This document shows, one piece after another, positions 22,199 through 34,474 of a stretch of DNA of 64,000 bases. The stretch is taken from contig OY720344.1 of the NCBI GenBank assembly GCA_963082975.1, positions 78,790,053 to 78,854,052 of the forward strand, read 5' to 3'. The position numbers and the translations under genes are program-made. Origin of the DNA: Labia minor (Eukaryota; Arthropoda; Insecta; Dermaptera; Spongiphoridae). Under the pieces are notes generated by a model, which saw only the letters and a program-made list of their open reading frames with translations, had not been told where the DNA came from and searched no databases. Every line of letters starts with the position of its first letter. Within the stretch, counting starts at the first letter, position 1.

Positions 22199-23463
22199 TC
22201 TATATATATAAAAATGAAATGTATGTATGTATGTAGCGTTGTACACAGCTGTTGATTGGTCGAGGGATCCAAGAGGCGGATGTAAAGTTTCTAAGGAAAC
22301 AAACAAACTATCGACAAAACTCAGGGCCAGTCACTCAAGTGCTGCGTAATTCATTTGCAATGCCCGTGTTTTTCCCACGGCCAATTATATGTTGAATGTT
22401 CGCTAGTACATTTAATTTAGGATTTGAGTATGAGATTAGACAAATTGGGAAAAAATGAAACGAAATGCAATTAAACAAAAAAATTCAAGAATTAGGCTAA
22501 GCAGACGTCTTAAATATTATAGAAGATTCGGCAATTACAATTAAAGATAACATAAAAAAATTAATTGAGACAGGAAATAAGATGGGGATTGAAATTAATA
22601 GGGATAAAATAAAATATTTAGTAAGAGAGAAAAACATTATCAACACACAAAGTCTTAACATACAAAATGTAGAATTTGAAAATGTAGAAAAATTTAAATA
22701 CTTAGATTCTGTAATTACAAAGGATAATAATATTGGATAAGAATTTAAATCGAGGTCGCAATCGGGTAACGCCTGTTATCATACAGTAAAGAGGCTTATC
22801 TCATCAAAACTTTTATCAAAATGGATGAAAATTGAAATATTTAAAACAATTATTTTGCCTGTTGTATTATATGGGTGGTCGATGTTCTTGGGAGACGAAA
22901 GTAGATTTAGCGAATTTGATATTAGGATTATTCGCAGCATTTAAGGACCAAAGAAAGATGAGGTCACCGGGGTAAGTCAGAGATGGCATAACGATAACGA
23001 GGAATTGCATGATCTCTATGCATCTCCAGATAAAGATCTGAGAAAAATATTGGGAAAAATCGATTGGGAAGACCGAGGACGCGGTGAGTGGACAATGTAG
23101 GAAGGGAAGAGGGACAGATGGGACAGGGTAGTTTGATGGTTGTAGCCCAGGATTGATGGTTGTAGCCCAGGATTGGGATACTTGAAGAAATGGAGTTGCT
23201 TTCGAGATCCGTAGAGGCACAGAGATAGATAGATATAACAAATACAATAGTAATATATAATTAATTTACTGATTAAATTAAAATATCTTTAAAATAAGAA
23301 CACAAAAAGAAATGATAATAATATAATATACTGATTGAAAAAAAATGGATAAAAACCTTTTACATACAGACTTTCAACGAAATACTATGTATTACTTCGG
23401 GGGTACAGGGGGCGGAGCCCCTGTCTAGGTGGTAAGGGCGCCGAAGGCGCTCTTATCAGCTAG
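22199..23463 (+). mobile_element. Non-autonomous Helitron, third 5'-end type
   Basis: Starts TCTATATATATAAAAATGAA, with GTATG repeats and a GCGTTGTACACAGC block shared with the element at 11333-12470. It ends with GGGGGCGGAGCCCC (23408-23421), a GGGCGCCGAAGGCGCTC hairpin and ATCAGCTAG, followed by host T. The base before the TC is T, not A, so the left boundary is less certain. The interior carries the LINE fragment at 22440-23225. Confidence 0.75.
22440..23225 (+). pseudogene. LINE reverse transcriptase fragment in the Helitron
   Basis: The longest readable version of the captured fragment. It has 'VLNIIEDSAITIKDNIKKLI', 'FENVEKFKYLDSVITKDNNI', 'SQSGNACYHTVKRLISSKLL', 'FKTIILPVVLYG', and 'GPKKDEVTGVSQRWHNDNEE' followed by 'LHDLYASPD'. 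This is the thumb and C-terminal region of a LINE reverse transcriptase. The stretch 23137-23176 contains a ~24-bp tandem duplication ('GATGGTTGTAGCCCAGGATT'). It ends at a GATAGATAGATA tail. Several stops are present. Confidence 0.75.
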
Positions 23464-24890
23464 TTATTAATATAAAATTTATAAATATAGATTAATTTAA
23501 TAACAAATAATATACTGTTTGTTTTTTAATTTTTAATTTTTTTTTTTTATTATTAAAAAATATTGCTTGTTTGTTATGGTCATTGGCACCCGACATTTTT
23601 CTGTATAATAGATTTATCATATTTTATTACTAAGCATACTTGTGTTCATTTGGTTTCGGATAAACTAAGAAAAAGTTATTTTAAATATTTTGCCATTACC
23701 TCTTAAAATTATTTGAAAATTTGCTATTGGTCACATTCGTGACATTGTGGTATTTTATTAAATTTAATTTGACCGGAAATTTGTTCACATCAATTTCTCT
23801 TCACATACTAAAACCAATAATTTATAATTACTGTTATTATTATTATCTCACTATGGTATTTCGAAGGATTATTTTTTCTACATAAAAAATATTTATTTGA
23901 TATTTATAAACTATTTATTCATTCATTTGGAGTATCTTAAACTCCTAATGTATACACTTTTTTATTAGAAAAGTTATCCTCTTGTAACAACACCAATAAA
24001 GAGTAAGCTATGATTAGATTTATATTTCAAAAGAATTTTCCTTTTTATTACCTTGAATGTAAATAGAAATTTAATTAAAATTTTCTATTAGGAAGTTAAT
24101 ATTAAGTTTGTGGAAATATTTGACATTATTAATTAACAGAATTGTCCTGCTGTCTACCTATCAACATCAAATTCAAACCAAAATTAATAATAATTTATAA
24201 TTCATTTAATATTAATTAATACCTTTTTTTAATTATTAATAACCCTGTTTTAAAATTAACACAGTGAGCAGTTATTTAAATCTCCCATTTTCAATTACAC
24301 AAACATTTATCAAATAATATATTTTAATTTGATCTCATAATATTATCGAATTCTTAACTATATTAAGCAACTCTTTTTTTTTTTGTAAAAAAAAACAAAA
24401 AAAAATATATATATCTTGCTTGGAATGTAATTATTAGATTTGTCTCGGGTTTTTGTATTTTAAAGGGAGCTACTTGAAATCTTGCATTTAAAGTGTGGTT
24501 GTAATGGCAAAAAGCCAACTGACCATCCAACGAAAAGAAGAATCATTTATTTCATTTAGTATTCCTCGAAAAATATTTTTAAAAAAACACCACGAAACAA
24601 ATAAAAAAGTTGTTAATGTTGAAGCTTTTAAATTGAATGAAAAAATTCACTCTTATATTATTTATTTAAAAAGAATAGAAGTAAAAAAATATAAACAATT
24701 ATTTTAAGTGTGATAAATATATTATAAACTTTTTATACGGATAGTATGTTAAAATATTTTGGCTACTGTATTTCTATTTAACATTCTGATCGTTTATAAC
24801 TCAAAAGTTCTTAAAAGTAAAAATCAGATTTTTTTTAACCATTTTTTCTGTTATGTTATGTCCACCTCGTTCTTAATTTACTCGCTGATC
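23464..24890. other. AT-rich stretch, no convincing gene
   Basis: A 70-codon Lys-rich frame at 24495-24707 is not supported by any motif. Long poly-T/poly-A tracts occur near 24375-24400. Confidence 0.5.
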
Positions 24891-24894
24891 GTTT

Positions 24895-25010
24895 TCCAAT
24901 TGGTTTTCACTTAAACTAAGTTCTTAATGACATATAGTCATGTATTCGAGCCCCATATCGACAACTTCAATTTTCTAACCTACTTAGCTATGTACGTGAT
25001 TCTTCACAAT
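24895..25010 (+). repeat. tRNA-like repeat piece, diverged copy
   Basis: 'GTATTCGAGCCCCATAT' resembles a tRNA T-arm box, and the following 'CTAACCTACTTAGCTATGTA' plus CGTGAT is similar to 'CTAGACCACCTAGCCTACGT' plus GAT at 25265-25290. The order is the same in both places, which suggests two old copies of a short tRNA-derived (SINE-like) repeat. Confidence 0.35.
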
Positions 25011-25184
25011 AATATATTGTGGTATTATCTTTATTCGACCCATAAATGTTACAAAGAATCGTATTGTCAAGTACTCTGAATTTATTTTTCTCCAAACTGA
25101 TAGACCTAACATCACAATCTTATAGTAGAAGATACAAAATAATAAAATATAATATTATAAATATTATTATATAATCGGCTCCGC

Positions 25185-25295
25185 AGTAGTCTCTGGTGGA
25201 AAGGTCGTCTGCTTAATGAGTTTGTGGACTCAAATTCTATTCCCGGGCCTGAATTATTCACTTTCTAGACCACCTAGCCTACGTGATAAAAATTT
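25185..25295 (+). repeat. tRNA-derived SINE or tRNA pseudogene
   Basis: 'TAGTCTCTGGTGGAAAGGTC' resembles an A box, and 'GGACTCAAATTCTATTCCCG' resembles a B box, at tRNA-like spacing (~45 bp). A CGTCTGCTTAATGAG anticodon-arm-like piece lies between. Key B-box bases differ from GGTTCGANTCC, so a working tRNA is unlikely. A shared downstream block with 24895-25010 supports a SINE. Confidence 0.4.
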
Positions 25296-27862
25296 CTAAG
25301 TTATTTGAAATGAGAAGTAAGGGCCCCTGACCAAGGTAAAGGTTGAGAGAAACCATTGTATTGATTATGCAACAACTCTACCTATGAACAACCAACTTGA
25401 TAGGACTATCTCCAATATTATACAATAGTTAATTCACTTTTATCCCGATGTAATCAAACTGTTCATATTACAAATCCAGCTTTTGTATTTAAAATATGAG
25501 TAAAAATATCTTTCATTTTTGGGAGATCGAACCAAAAACATCTTCTGAAGGGATATTTGACTACTTGTATTTAATTTCATTCATATATTTTTATCTTTAT
25601 GTTTTTCATCATCTAATATTTTAATGATTGTATTTCAAATTTTATTGATAAATAAGCAAAGAGCAAGATAATACGAGTAATGTATCAAGGAAAGATTTCA
25701 TATTGAGTCAGGTTGAGCCAGGGGTCAATATCCTTTGATTTTGATTTATATTTTAATTAAAATAATTCCAATATTATTATTTATTTATTAAAAATCAACT
25801 AGGCTGAAATTTCGAATGAAATCGGGTGCTTAATTTGAAATGATTTTAATAAATAATGCTGGATTTACCGGGATCGCATATTTCCAAGACAAAACATTTG
25901 AACTTTTATGAGAATTTGTGAAATTCTAAAAGATATTCGAAAAAAAATTCTTAAATTTTAAAAATAATTTAAAAGTTATCTTTTAAGAGTATTATAGTAG
26001 AGATATTTAAAATTATCAAATAAAATGATTGATTGATCATTGAAAATTGAAATTTATTAAAATAAATCTTTAATCTAAAATTTTCTAATAAAAACCAAAA
26101 TCTCAATGTATTAAAAAAGTTGATAGTTTCAAAATAAAATTTTGAAAAAGGGACGTATGGTTTTTATTATATCATTATTCTAACATAATTTGATATTTTT
26201 TTATTTAAGGTAATGACACCTGTAGCGCAAGGGTCCTAAAGCTGAGAGGATTGCAAAACTTTTACTTAAAATAAGGATTATTTTAAATTTACATTCATTC
26301 CGAATGATATTTATTCAAATTTAAATTTTCTAAAATATATTAAGGAATGGCAACTAAAGAGGAATGTAAATTTGAAATAATTCTTATTCTAAGTATAGTC
26401 GTATATTTTAATAAAATTTAGTCTTTTGTAATGTTTATATGTATATTTTTTCTCGAAGATAAATTTCTCTCAAAATTATGACAGGGAGTGATGGGAATTA
26501 ATGATGATTGAGCAGTTTATACTGATTTGGGAAATGAATGAGATATTCTGAAGGAAGATTAGAAAAGAGAATTGCATGACATTGGAACAAGAAGATCGAA
26601 TATCGTGAGAAAAAGCAAAAAAGAGATTCGATATCACAGTTCCAATGCCTTTACCCATTAAGCATCATATTTACTCCTATCAAGTCAATATTAAATCTAT
26701 CTATATACTATATATACGATATATATATTATAATCTATTTATAAATTTTATACATCAAAAAAAAAAAAATGCTTTCATACTGAATCATTGTCTAAGTTGA
26801 TTTAATTTAGATATATTTTATATATATTCCTTTAATCTAAAATGAAATCATGTATGTATGATAGAATTGTAACATATAAAAAATAGATGAATGAACTGAG
26901 ATATTATTGTTTCAACCTTATAATATCTTTTTTGTTACTCTCGATTATAAAGCAATCTTTTTCCTTCTACCATTTGTATACCACTCCCCATTCTATGTTA
27001 TAATAATATTCTCTCAATATTCAGTCTCTCCATTCACCGTTCACAATTTTCTCATAAATTCTGTCATCTTTTAACTATTTTTTAATATTCTAAGATTTCT
27101 ATTTTTTTTATTCGTTATTTTATTATCATACTAGTATTCTTCTAAATTGTAAACAAAACAATTATATATTCAACTAAAAAATTTTCTTTTATTAAATTAT
27201 ACATTTGTAATAATTTAATAAGAATAATTTTGAAATTTAAGTTAGATAAATTTTATTAATCTATTTTATATACTTTTCAATTGTTATATTATCATCATAC
27301 ATTTTTGAGGTGTAAAAACTTCTAATGAAAGTATAACTTTCTGAATGTCATATAAACCGAAAAATAAATAATTTTAAAATGATCCTTATTAAAAGTTTAT
27401 TTTTGTAGTTTATTATGTAAGCTTAATCACTTTTTCTAAGTAACTATAGAAGAAAAATGTTCATAGTTTTCGGGACAGTTTTATTCTAATCTTATATATA
27501 TTTCATGTATTTTTTTTTGACTTCAGACCTCAACCATTTTGCAAATCACATATTTATTTCAATTTTGAATTTTATTAATTAACTTGGTAACTTTTTCAAT
27601 TTTCAATTTATTTTCCAAATTATTGATGTTATCAATATTTATGTTTTGTATATTTTTATCGGAATTGATCAGCATAAACTAGATATTATTTTACTTGATT
27701 TTTTTTTAATATATATATATATAAATATGTATGCTTGTGTGAGTGTGTGTATTGTTATTGACTTAAATTAATTCAATCACATTAATCTATATAATTTTTT
27801 TTTATTATTATTATCCATAAACTAACTAAATCATATAATTTTTTAATATTATACTATTAAAT
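25296..27862. other. AT-rich stretch, no gene recognised
   Basis: Includes a 60-codon minus-strand frame at 26476-26658 with no motif, AT microsatellite patches (26700-26730) and poly-A at 26756-26769. Confidence 0.5.
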
Positions 27863-28196
27863 GTCCCCTGTACCCCATAGTATTCTGTTGAAAGTCTGTA
27901 TGCGAAAGGTTATTCAATTTAATTTAATTTTACCTTAAATATTATAGAATATTAGAACTTAAAATAAAAATTTAAATATTATAAACATTCTTTGTATGGA
28001 AATTTCTAGAATTAATATTTTTATTTTGAGTGTCAACTTCTTAATTGAGCCACCAGAAGCGCCACATGGATCGTTGTTTATTTATTGTTTATACCTTATC
28101 CTTGAGCCATGACGGTTCTAATGATATCCGAACCATTTAGATCCAAGAAGCCGTTTAGAAGGAGTTTAGGATTACGTAGTCGTTTAATTATATAGA
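27863..28196 (-). mobile_element. Short Helitron remnant without its 3' hairpins
   Basis: The minus strand has the family's sub-terminal block (CTTTCAACAGAATACTATGG then GGTACAGGGG) but stops before the hairpins and CTAG. The opposite end reads TCTATATAATTAAACGACTA, a Helitron-like 5' start with yet another sequence after it. It is about 330 bp long and has no LINE fragment. Confidence 0.5.
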
Positions 28197-28827
28197 TAAT
28201 AGATAGGATTACTTAAAAAATAATATGTTCTAATCTACAAAATATTTTAAAAAGTCAAAAAATCTTTATTTCTGCACTACCTATACATTTGTGCATGGTT
28301 TATTTATGATATAAACGTATTTTTATTAATAGGGTACACTTTAATATCTTTCTATTAAAATTAAATTAACATTTTTTTATAAATAAAAGAAACCATTAGC
28401 TTATTAATTAATCAGCAAGGAATAAAAAGAGTTGAGGCAGATCAAAAGCACGCTAGCCGATAAGTAATTCAGGTGATTCTTCAGGATTTGAGATAGATAA
28501 AGGAGTATTAGATTCGATAATAAATAATAATTCTTGTGGTTAAATAAAACACACGAAATATATCTACCATACATAATTTTTTTAATAAATTATGAGCGTT
28601 CCTTATTTACTTTTCCAAGACTGGGAATTCAAAAAAGTGAATTCTAATTAAATTAAACAATTGATGAAATATTAATTTATGTAGCTTTGGTAATGACAAC
28701 AGACATATTTTATTTTAAAAAAATGTCATAATTAAATATAGAAATATTTTATTTTTTATCAATTCTCTTTCTCACTGGTTTAAACATTTAATATTTTTGG
28801 ACAGATTGGGAAGCATTATCTAGAAAA

Positions 28828-28860
28828 CCTCCCTTACTATCGTCGGTCGGTAAAAATTAA
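28828..28860 (-). repeat. Inner-end fragment of the ACCGACCGACG repeat
   Basis: CTCCCTTACTATCGTCGGTC followed by GGTAAAAATTAA matches the inner end of an arm. Only about 30 bp remain. Confidence 0.6.
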
Positions 28861-29384
28861 AGTTGGCATCCAATCTTCCAAAGTTACTGTTCAGCGAAGC
28901 TTAAGACAAAAACATCCAACGCCCACCGATTCTCCATCTCGTCCTCGAATGTATAAAAATAAAAAAAAGTTACATTTCAATACATTTTTTTGACAGCTGT
29001 TATTTTTCACTATAAAGCTAAATTCAGAGCAGATATCTTGGAAACTGATCTATCTTTAAGAAATATCTCGACTCTTTTACAAATATTTTAATATTACCCA
29101 AAATCTTTTTTTTTTATTCAAGAAATGAAGTTATTTGCTTACTGAAATATTTAATAAAGAGTTAAATTGAGTTTTTAAATCAGTATTTTAATAATCTTTC
29201 ATTTGATATGATTGAATCGATAAAAGTGTATTAAAATGAAAATATATTTAATATCCTATTTATAGAGGAGAGTGGGACACCTTTGAATATTTTTTAGATT
29301 TTGTTTTTTTTTCTATCAATATAATTATTAACCTGCTTTATTGTTTGTTGTTAGCCTTAGTTATTTGTCAAAGGAATAAAATTA

Positions 29385-29530
29385 ACGGTAATTATTCAGG
29401 TAAACTCATTTTCGTGGATTTGGATAATACTTACCAGTGGGTTCCTTTTGCAATTCCAAATAAACTTTTCTTATGAAATTTTTCCCGGTATCTTATAGTT
29501 TTCGAGATAAAAATTATTAAGGATGGAGGT
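29385..29530 (+). repeat. Diverged single arm of the 55559-56105 MITE
   Basis: GGTAATTATTCAGGTAAACT, 'AACTTTTCTTATGAAATTTT' and 'GTTTTCGAGATAAAAATTAT' match, in order, the arm at 55559-55700. No opposite arm is present. Confidence 0.5.
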
Positions 29531-29843
29531 AGTTATTAAGGTTTGAAGTAATATGATTACTGGGAACAAGAACTTAGTACGTAAATAGAAATCGTTTATA
29601 ATTTTTATTTTTTAAGACTCGTACCTCCTAGAAATTTTTTATTATATTGTTGGAAATTTATATTATAATATCTTTTATCATTTTTAAAAATACTTTAATA
29701 ATTATAATAAAAACTATTTCCTATCAATATTTAGTTAAGATTTGGCTAGTGAGAACAAATTGAAGAATAACTCTTAATTGTACGAGTATTAAGTTAATAT
29801 ATTTTTTAAATTATATTAAATGAATAAAATGAAGAAGTTATTA

Positions 29844-31029
29844 AATAAGTTGACCTGTGGCCAGGTCCGAACCGACCCACGGTTTGAAGTAACTTAATTT
29901 CCAGGTACAGAAACAATTTCAAATAATTTTAATATATCTATTAATGTAATAAAAAACAGATATGGATATAACATAAATATTTTTAATTTTATTTTATTTA
30001 TAATATATATATGTAAGACCAGGCTGTGACGTCATGAATGGCTGAATGACGTCATATAATTTTAAATTAAGAAAAAACTAATAAAGATGATTTTTCTCGA
30101 GGATAAAACCAATACAAAGTGCATGATTCGTGGTGATATATAAAAAAATCTCCTCATATGAAATTTGGTGTGAAAATAACCCTTCCCTTCCTATCGTCGA
30201 TCGCTAATACTACCACTTCCGGTTTCCGGAATTGCACCAAAAGTCGATCAATTCATCCCACAGATGCATTAAGTAAATATACCAAATTTCATCAAAATCG
30301 GTTGAGCCGTTCAGGCTGTACACATCTATACGGACAGACGGAAGGACGGACGGACGCACGGACAGACATCATGCTAAAAATACTTTTTTCTGTTAAGAAA
30401 ATGATTCGTGGAGATATGTAAAAATCTCCACATGTGAAATTTGGTGTGAAAACAATACCTTCCTTACTATCGTCGGTCGGTAAAAAATAATGGATGGTCT
30501 GTGTAAGTCGATTCATGTTCTAACAATTCCCAAACAAAGAATTTTAATATAATATTTTATTTTAAATTCTTATATTTAAATATCATTTGAATTAAAAAAT
30601 TATTCTAAAAGTTCTCATTTTAATTAATTTAATAAAATATTTAGATCATATTTTACTAATTTTTACCCACCGACGATAGTAAGGGAAGGATTGTTTTCAC
30701 ACCAAATTTCACAGGAGGAGATTTTTTACATATCTCCACGAATCATGCACTTTGTATTGGTTTTATCCTCGGAATAAATCATCTGCAATAGTTTTTTCTT
30801 AATTTAAAATTATATGACGTCACCCAGCCCTTCATGACGTACAGCCAGCTCATACTTATATATTATAAATAAAATAAAATTAAAAATATTTATGTTATAT
30901 GCATATCTGTTTGTTTTTTGTTTTTGCATTAATAGATACATTTAAATTATTTGAAATTGTTTCTGTAGCTGGAAATTAATTTATTTCAAACCGTCATTGG
31001 TTCTGCTCATGGCTACAGGTCAACTTATT
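29844..31029. mobile_element. Foldback element: two head-to-head repeat arms
   Basis: The left arm (29844-30481, minus orientation) runs from AATAAGTTGACCTGTGGCCA to CTATCGTCGGTCGGT. The right arm (30665-31029) runs from ACCCACCGACGATAGTAAGG to TACAGGTCAACTTATT and is shortened by an internal deletion of about 250 bp. The 183-bp spacer is AT-rich. Termini and order match the element at 59296-60606. Paired TGACGTCA sites are intact in the left arm (30027, 30047); in the right arm the second one is mutated (TGACGTAC). It contains no transposase frame. Confidence 0.75.
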
Positions 31030-31079
31030 ATTTATTCTTTCTATATATTTGAATATTTCTTCTTTTCCATTTATATGTG

Positions 31080-31751
31080 TTTTTGATGTGATTTATTTTT
31101 ATACATTTTATTTGAAGAAATTCTTCTTCACTTTCTTCATCCATTTCCATTTGTTGCTCTTTTTTGGTCTTACACACTTTAGCAAAGTGGTTATATTTAT
31201 AACATTTTGTGCATTTCTTTTTCCATGCAGGGCATATTCCAAATGGGTGACTAGTATCACATCTTTTACATTTTTTCTTTTGTTCAGTTGAGTCCTTTGG
31301 CTCCTTGAATTTATTATTTTGTTTTTTCCCAATTGCATCTATTTTAATTTCGTTTTTTGTTATGCTTTTGGAGTGTTCTTTTGATGTTTCATCGCTCCTA
31401 CATATGCCTATGGCTTGAACTAGTGTTAAATTGTCTCAATAGCTCTTCACTTGTTCCACAAATGAGACTTTCTTTGAGATTTTCAAATTCCCAATCCTTT
31501 GCCTTTAATTTTAATTCGGAGACGAAATCATCTATACTTTGATTTTCCATTTGTAGAGTGGTAAAAAGTTGATATCTTAAATATGTTGTATTTTTATACG
31601 GCATATAGTAATTTGAGATAGCTTCCAAGATGTCTGCAGATGTTACATCTGATAATTCTTTATTATATTTATTTAAGTTATGTATTTGTATTACATACTG
31701 TTGTACCAGAGGACATGCTATATTGTACCTGAGGACATTGCAATAAAACAC
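31080..31751 (-). pseudogene. Gypsy-type retrotransposon gag relic
   Basis: The minus-strand frame at 31751-31398 reads '...NTTYLRYQLFTTLQMENQSI' and 'DDFVSELKLKAKDWEFENLK' then 'ESLICGTSEELLRQF', the C-terminal capsid-like domain of arthropod Ty3/Gypsy gag. After a frameshift, 31300-31140 encodes a zinc-knuckle region, 'CDTSHPFGICPAWKKKCTKC' followed by 'YKYNHFAKVCKTKKE', with the Cys/His spacing of Gypsy gag. Gag packages the element's RNA. No protease, polymerase or LTR was recognised beside it, and the N-terminus is missing, so this is a fragment. Confidence 0.75.
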
Positions 31752-31869
31752 GGTACAGTGAGTAAATCTACACTAATTTATTGGAATATTAATAAAAAAT
31801 ATTAACTTTAAAAAAATAATCATTAAATTTCATAAACATAAAAAAAATAATTCAAACAAAATTTAAATG

Positions 31870-32640
31870 TTGTGGAAGTTTAACATTAAAAGAATAATAT
31901 CCCCTGCGGTCATTGGGCTCAGGCATAACTTTTTTTTATTTGTTTACTGTTAATTGTGCTTTTATCCCTCACAGTAGGAAATACATATTGTTTTTTATTT
32001 TTTTTCAAGAAATTTACTGTGATTGGAGTGTCCTCAATTTGGGTAACTTGACCCACATAATACAAATTCGTTTTCTTCCTTGCAACCTCCACAAGAACCC
32101 AGCACCCAAGAACATGAACTGGGGTTTCTTAAAAAAAACTGCATTCATCTCCATCTTCTAAGTTAGAGGTAGAAGCTGCACCATCTGACCCATCATTTTC
32201 TTCTTGCCTCTCTACTTCTTCTTGGATCACCACTTCTTCCTCCTCAGAAGTAGAATGAAACTGAATGTTCCTTCCTTTCTTCCTTTTGATACCTCTAGCA
32301 ACCCTTTCAGCCTCAATTTGGGTTTTAACAGGTGTCCCTTCTTTGGAAAAAAGGTCTTACCTCTTCTGGTGACTTAGAAGACACTGCAGCTGAAATAAAA
32401 GAACAATAACCCGAAAGAGTTGAAAGACTAGAAGAGAAGGTGGACTTGGAAGGTGCAGGAGAATTTGGTTCATCCACTATTTCTGATTGATTAGGTCAAT
32501 CAGTAACAGATGATGGCAGAAATTCATCATCCCAAAAAACATCACGGCTAACTGGAAAAATTCCTGCCACCTTGAACCCACTTATGATGTTTTTTAAAGT
32601 AAATGCCTGCTCATAGGCCCTACCTCTTTATTAATGTTCA
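31870..32640 (-). pseudogene. Tigger/pogo-type transposase C-terminal relic
   Basis: Minus-strand pieces read 'RAYEQAFTLKNIISGFKVAG' and 'IFPVSRDVFWDDEFLPSSVT', the end of a pogo/Tigger DDE domain, with a stop at the next residue. 'SPEEVRPF' follows. After a frameshift there is a basic/acidic tail, 'VARGIKRKKGRNIQFHSTSE' then 'EEEVVIQEEVERQEENDGSD', and a last block, 'VEVARKKTNLYYVGQVTQIE', resembling the C-terminal extension of these proteins. The catalytic acidic residues lie upstream and are absent. It is directly next to the gag relic, on the same strand. Confidence 0.75.
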
Positions 32641-32710
32641 AACGTGTTGTACCAGTGAACGTCCGCAAGTGCAACAGTCCTAGGTGTCCGCTACTTATAT
32701 AGATTATTAA

Positions 32711-32836
32711 ACTGTAAAGAAATATAGTACCAGTGATAAAAGACCATTAGAGAGTGTACTTGACAAAGTTGAAAACACATTAAATATATTCGCAGATTCT
32801 GTTCTACAAGAGCAACCAACTTTGAGAATAAATTAA
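32711..32836 (+). pseudogene. Short coding-like frame, unrecognised
   Basis: A 41-codon frame ending at TAA 32834-32836 reads 'KRPLESVLDKVENTLNIFAD' and 'SVLQEQPTLRIN'. The composition is less AT-biased in codon positions than the surrounding DNA and resembles the coiled or helical tail of transposon DNA-binding proteins. It lacks an ATG and any recognised domain. Confidence 0.2.
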
Positions 32837-34474
32837 TTAATGTAAATGTCATCCTTAGGAATTAAAATAAATATTTATAAATAAATCTTTTAATCATTCT
32901 GGAAACTAATAGAATTAACATTTTTTATTGATCTCCTGAATCTTGATTCATTGAAATGATTTGATTTTGATTCAGTTTATTAACACCTGTTTTTCATTAA
33001 TTTAATTAAAATTATTTTTTTCCCAAAATAGACCTATAAAGTTCTTCTCCATACAAAGTATCAACTACACATGAAAGGCATATCAACAAAATACAATATT
33101 TACTCGTCTAAAGGTTATTAATTAAATTTAACATAATTAGGCGAGAAAAAATAACATAAAATATAAATTATTTGAATTCCTTTTTCAAAAACTTCTTATT
33201 GATCGAAATTGTTTTCTATTGTCTTTTATTTTCACCAATTCACTTATAAAAGATAATTTCAAAAATTCCTCGCGTTCCAACTTGCTCATACCATTATTCT
33301 CTCAACAAAAATAAAATATAAAAGAAAGCTAAAAAAAAACGTTAATTTTTTCTTATTAGCTTTTTATTTAGCTTCATTAAAATAAAAAGAAAAATATAAA
33401 AGAACAAAAATAATCGGAATTATTATTATTTTTTTTTAAAGATTCAATTAAAAGATGAAGATGAAAAGTAAATAAAAAAGAAGGAAATTTAAATAAATAC
33501 ATACTTTTAAAGGAAATAGGACAAATTCACTGGTCTATTAATTTATTCACTTATCATGTTCGAGGTTGTTTTGATCTAAATCTGAAACAACCCACGTACA
33601 CCCACCCCTCCTTGACTCTCCCCTTCTTTTTGTTATCCCTAATCTCTATACTCAATTTTAATTAATTTTTTTTTTAACAAAGAACTTTTAACATTCAAAG
33701 AGAAGGAGGTGGGAAGAGGATGATGTATAATAATTAATATCCACTTTAGTAATTTAAGGAAAATTTATTATTATTTTTCTTTTTTTTAATAATAATTTTA
33801 TGTAAATTTTATTTAATATATATATATATGTATATATATATTCATATTCACAAACGGGTTAATGAAAAGAGTAATATTCACCACTATAATAAAGGATGTT
33901 GTAAAAATGGCTGAAAAATTCGTGATTCTTATCAATTTAAGTAGTGACTATGTGAATCAATATATTATTCAAAATTAAATGGGAAATTTCGCTTTAAAAA
34001 CAGGTAGAAAGTAAGGAAAAAAGGTGTTTAAATCCATTACATAAACGATTTAATTTTTTATTTTTTCTAAATTAATAAATTATATAGTAATAAAATTAAA
34101 TATATACCTACAATGTTATTATTATTTTTATTTATAATTTAGCTCGTTGACATATCATCTTTACAAATAAATATCGTAAAGGAATGAAAAGAGAAACTTT
34201 TCCTCTCCTTAAACCTCATCAATCAATTGGAATGGGCTTTACACAAACCTAAAATTGATAGCCCTCACACCCTTAAAAGGGCTACGAGTTGCAATCCATT
34301 TACCCTTCGTCATTTATCCCCAGATCATTTTCACTCGAGTGCCAGTCTCTTGCTGAATAATGATTTGTAGTTGTTCATCTCCAATAAATAAATTTATCTG
34401 CTATAACTTGCGATATTGTATATGAATGGACTCGATTAATTCAGCATTTACATAAGATCAAATCTTATTATATA
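32837..34474. other. AT-rich stretch with a few unique GC-richer patches
   Basis: Patches at 33560-33650 and 34190-34380 have more G+C and no repeats elsewhere in the window. They carry no open frame of note. A TA-rich microsatellite lies near 33818-33842. Confidence 0.5.

Noticed and set aside
28861-28960. GC-richer segment after a repeat fragment ('GTTACTGTTCAGCGAAGC') considered as a transposase piece
   Set aside because: Too short, and no frame could be matched to a known family.
30158-30421. 87-codon frame with 'GRTDARTDIM'
   Set aside because: Formed by the ACGG-type repeat tract in the foldback arm; the same DNA gives unlike frames in other copies.
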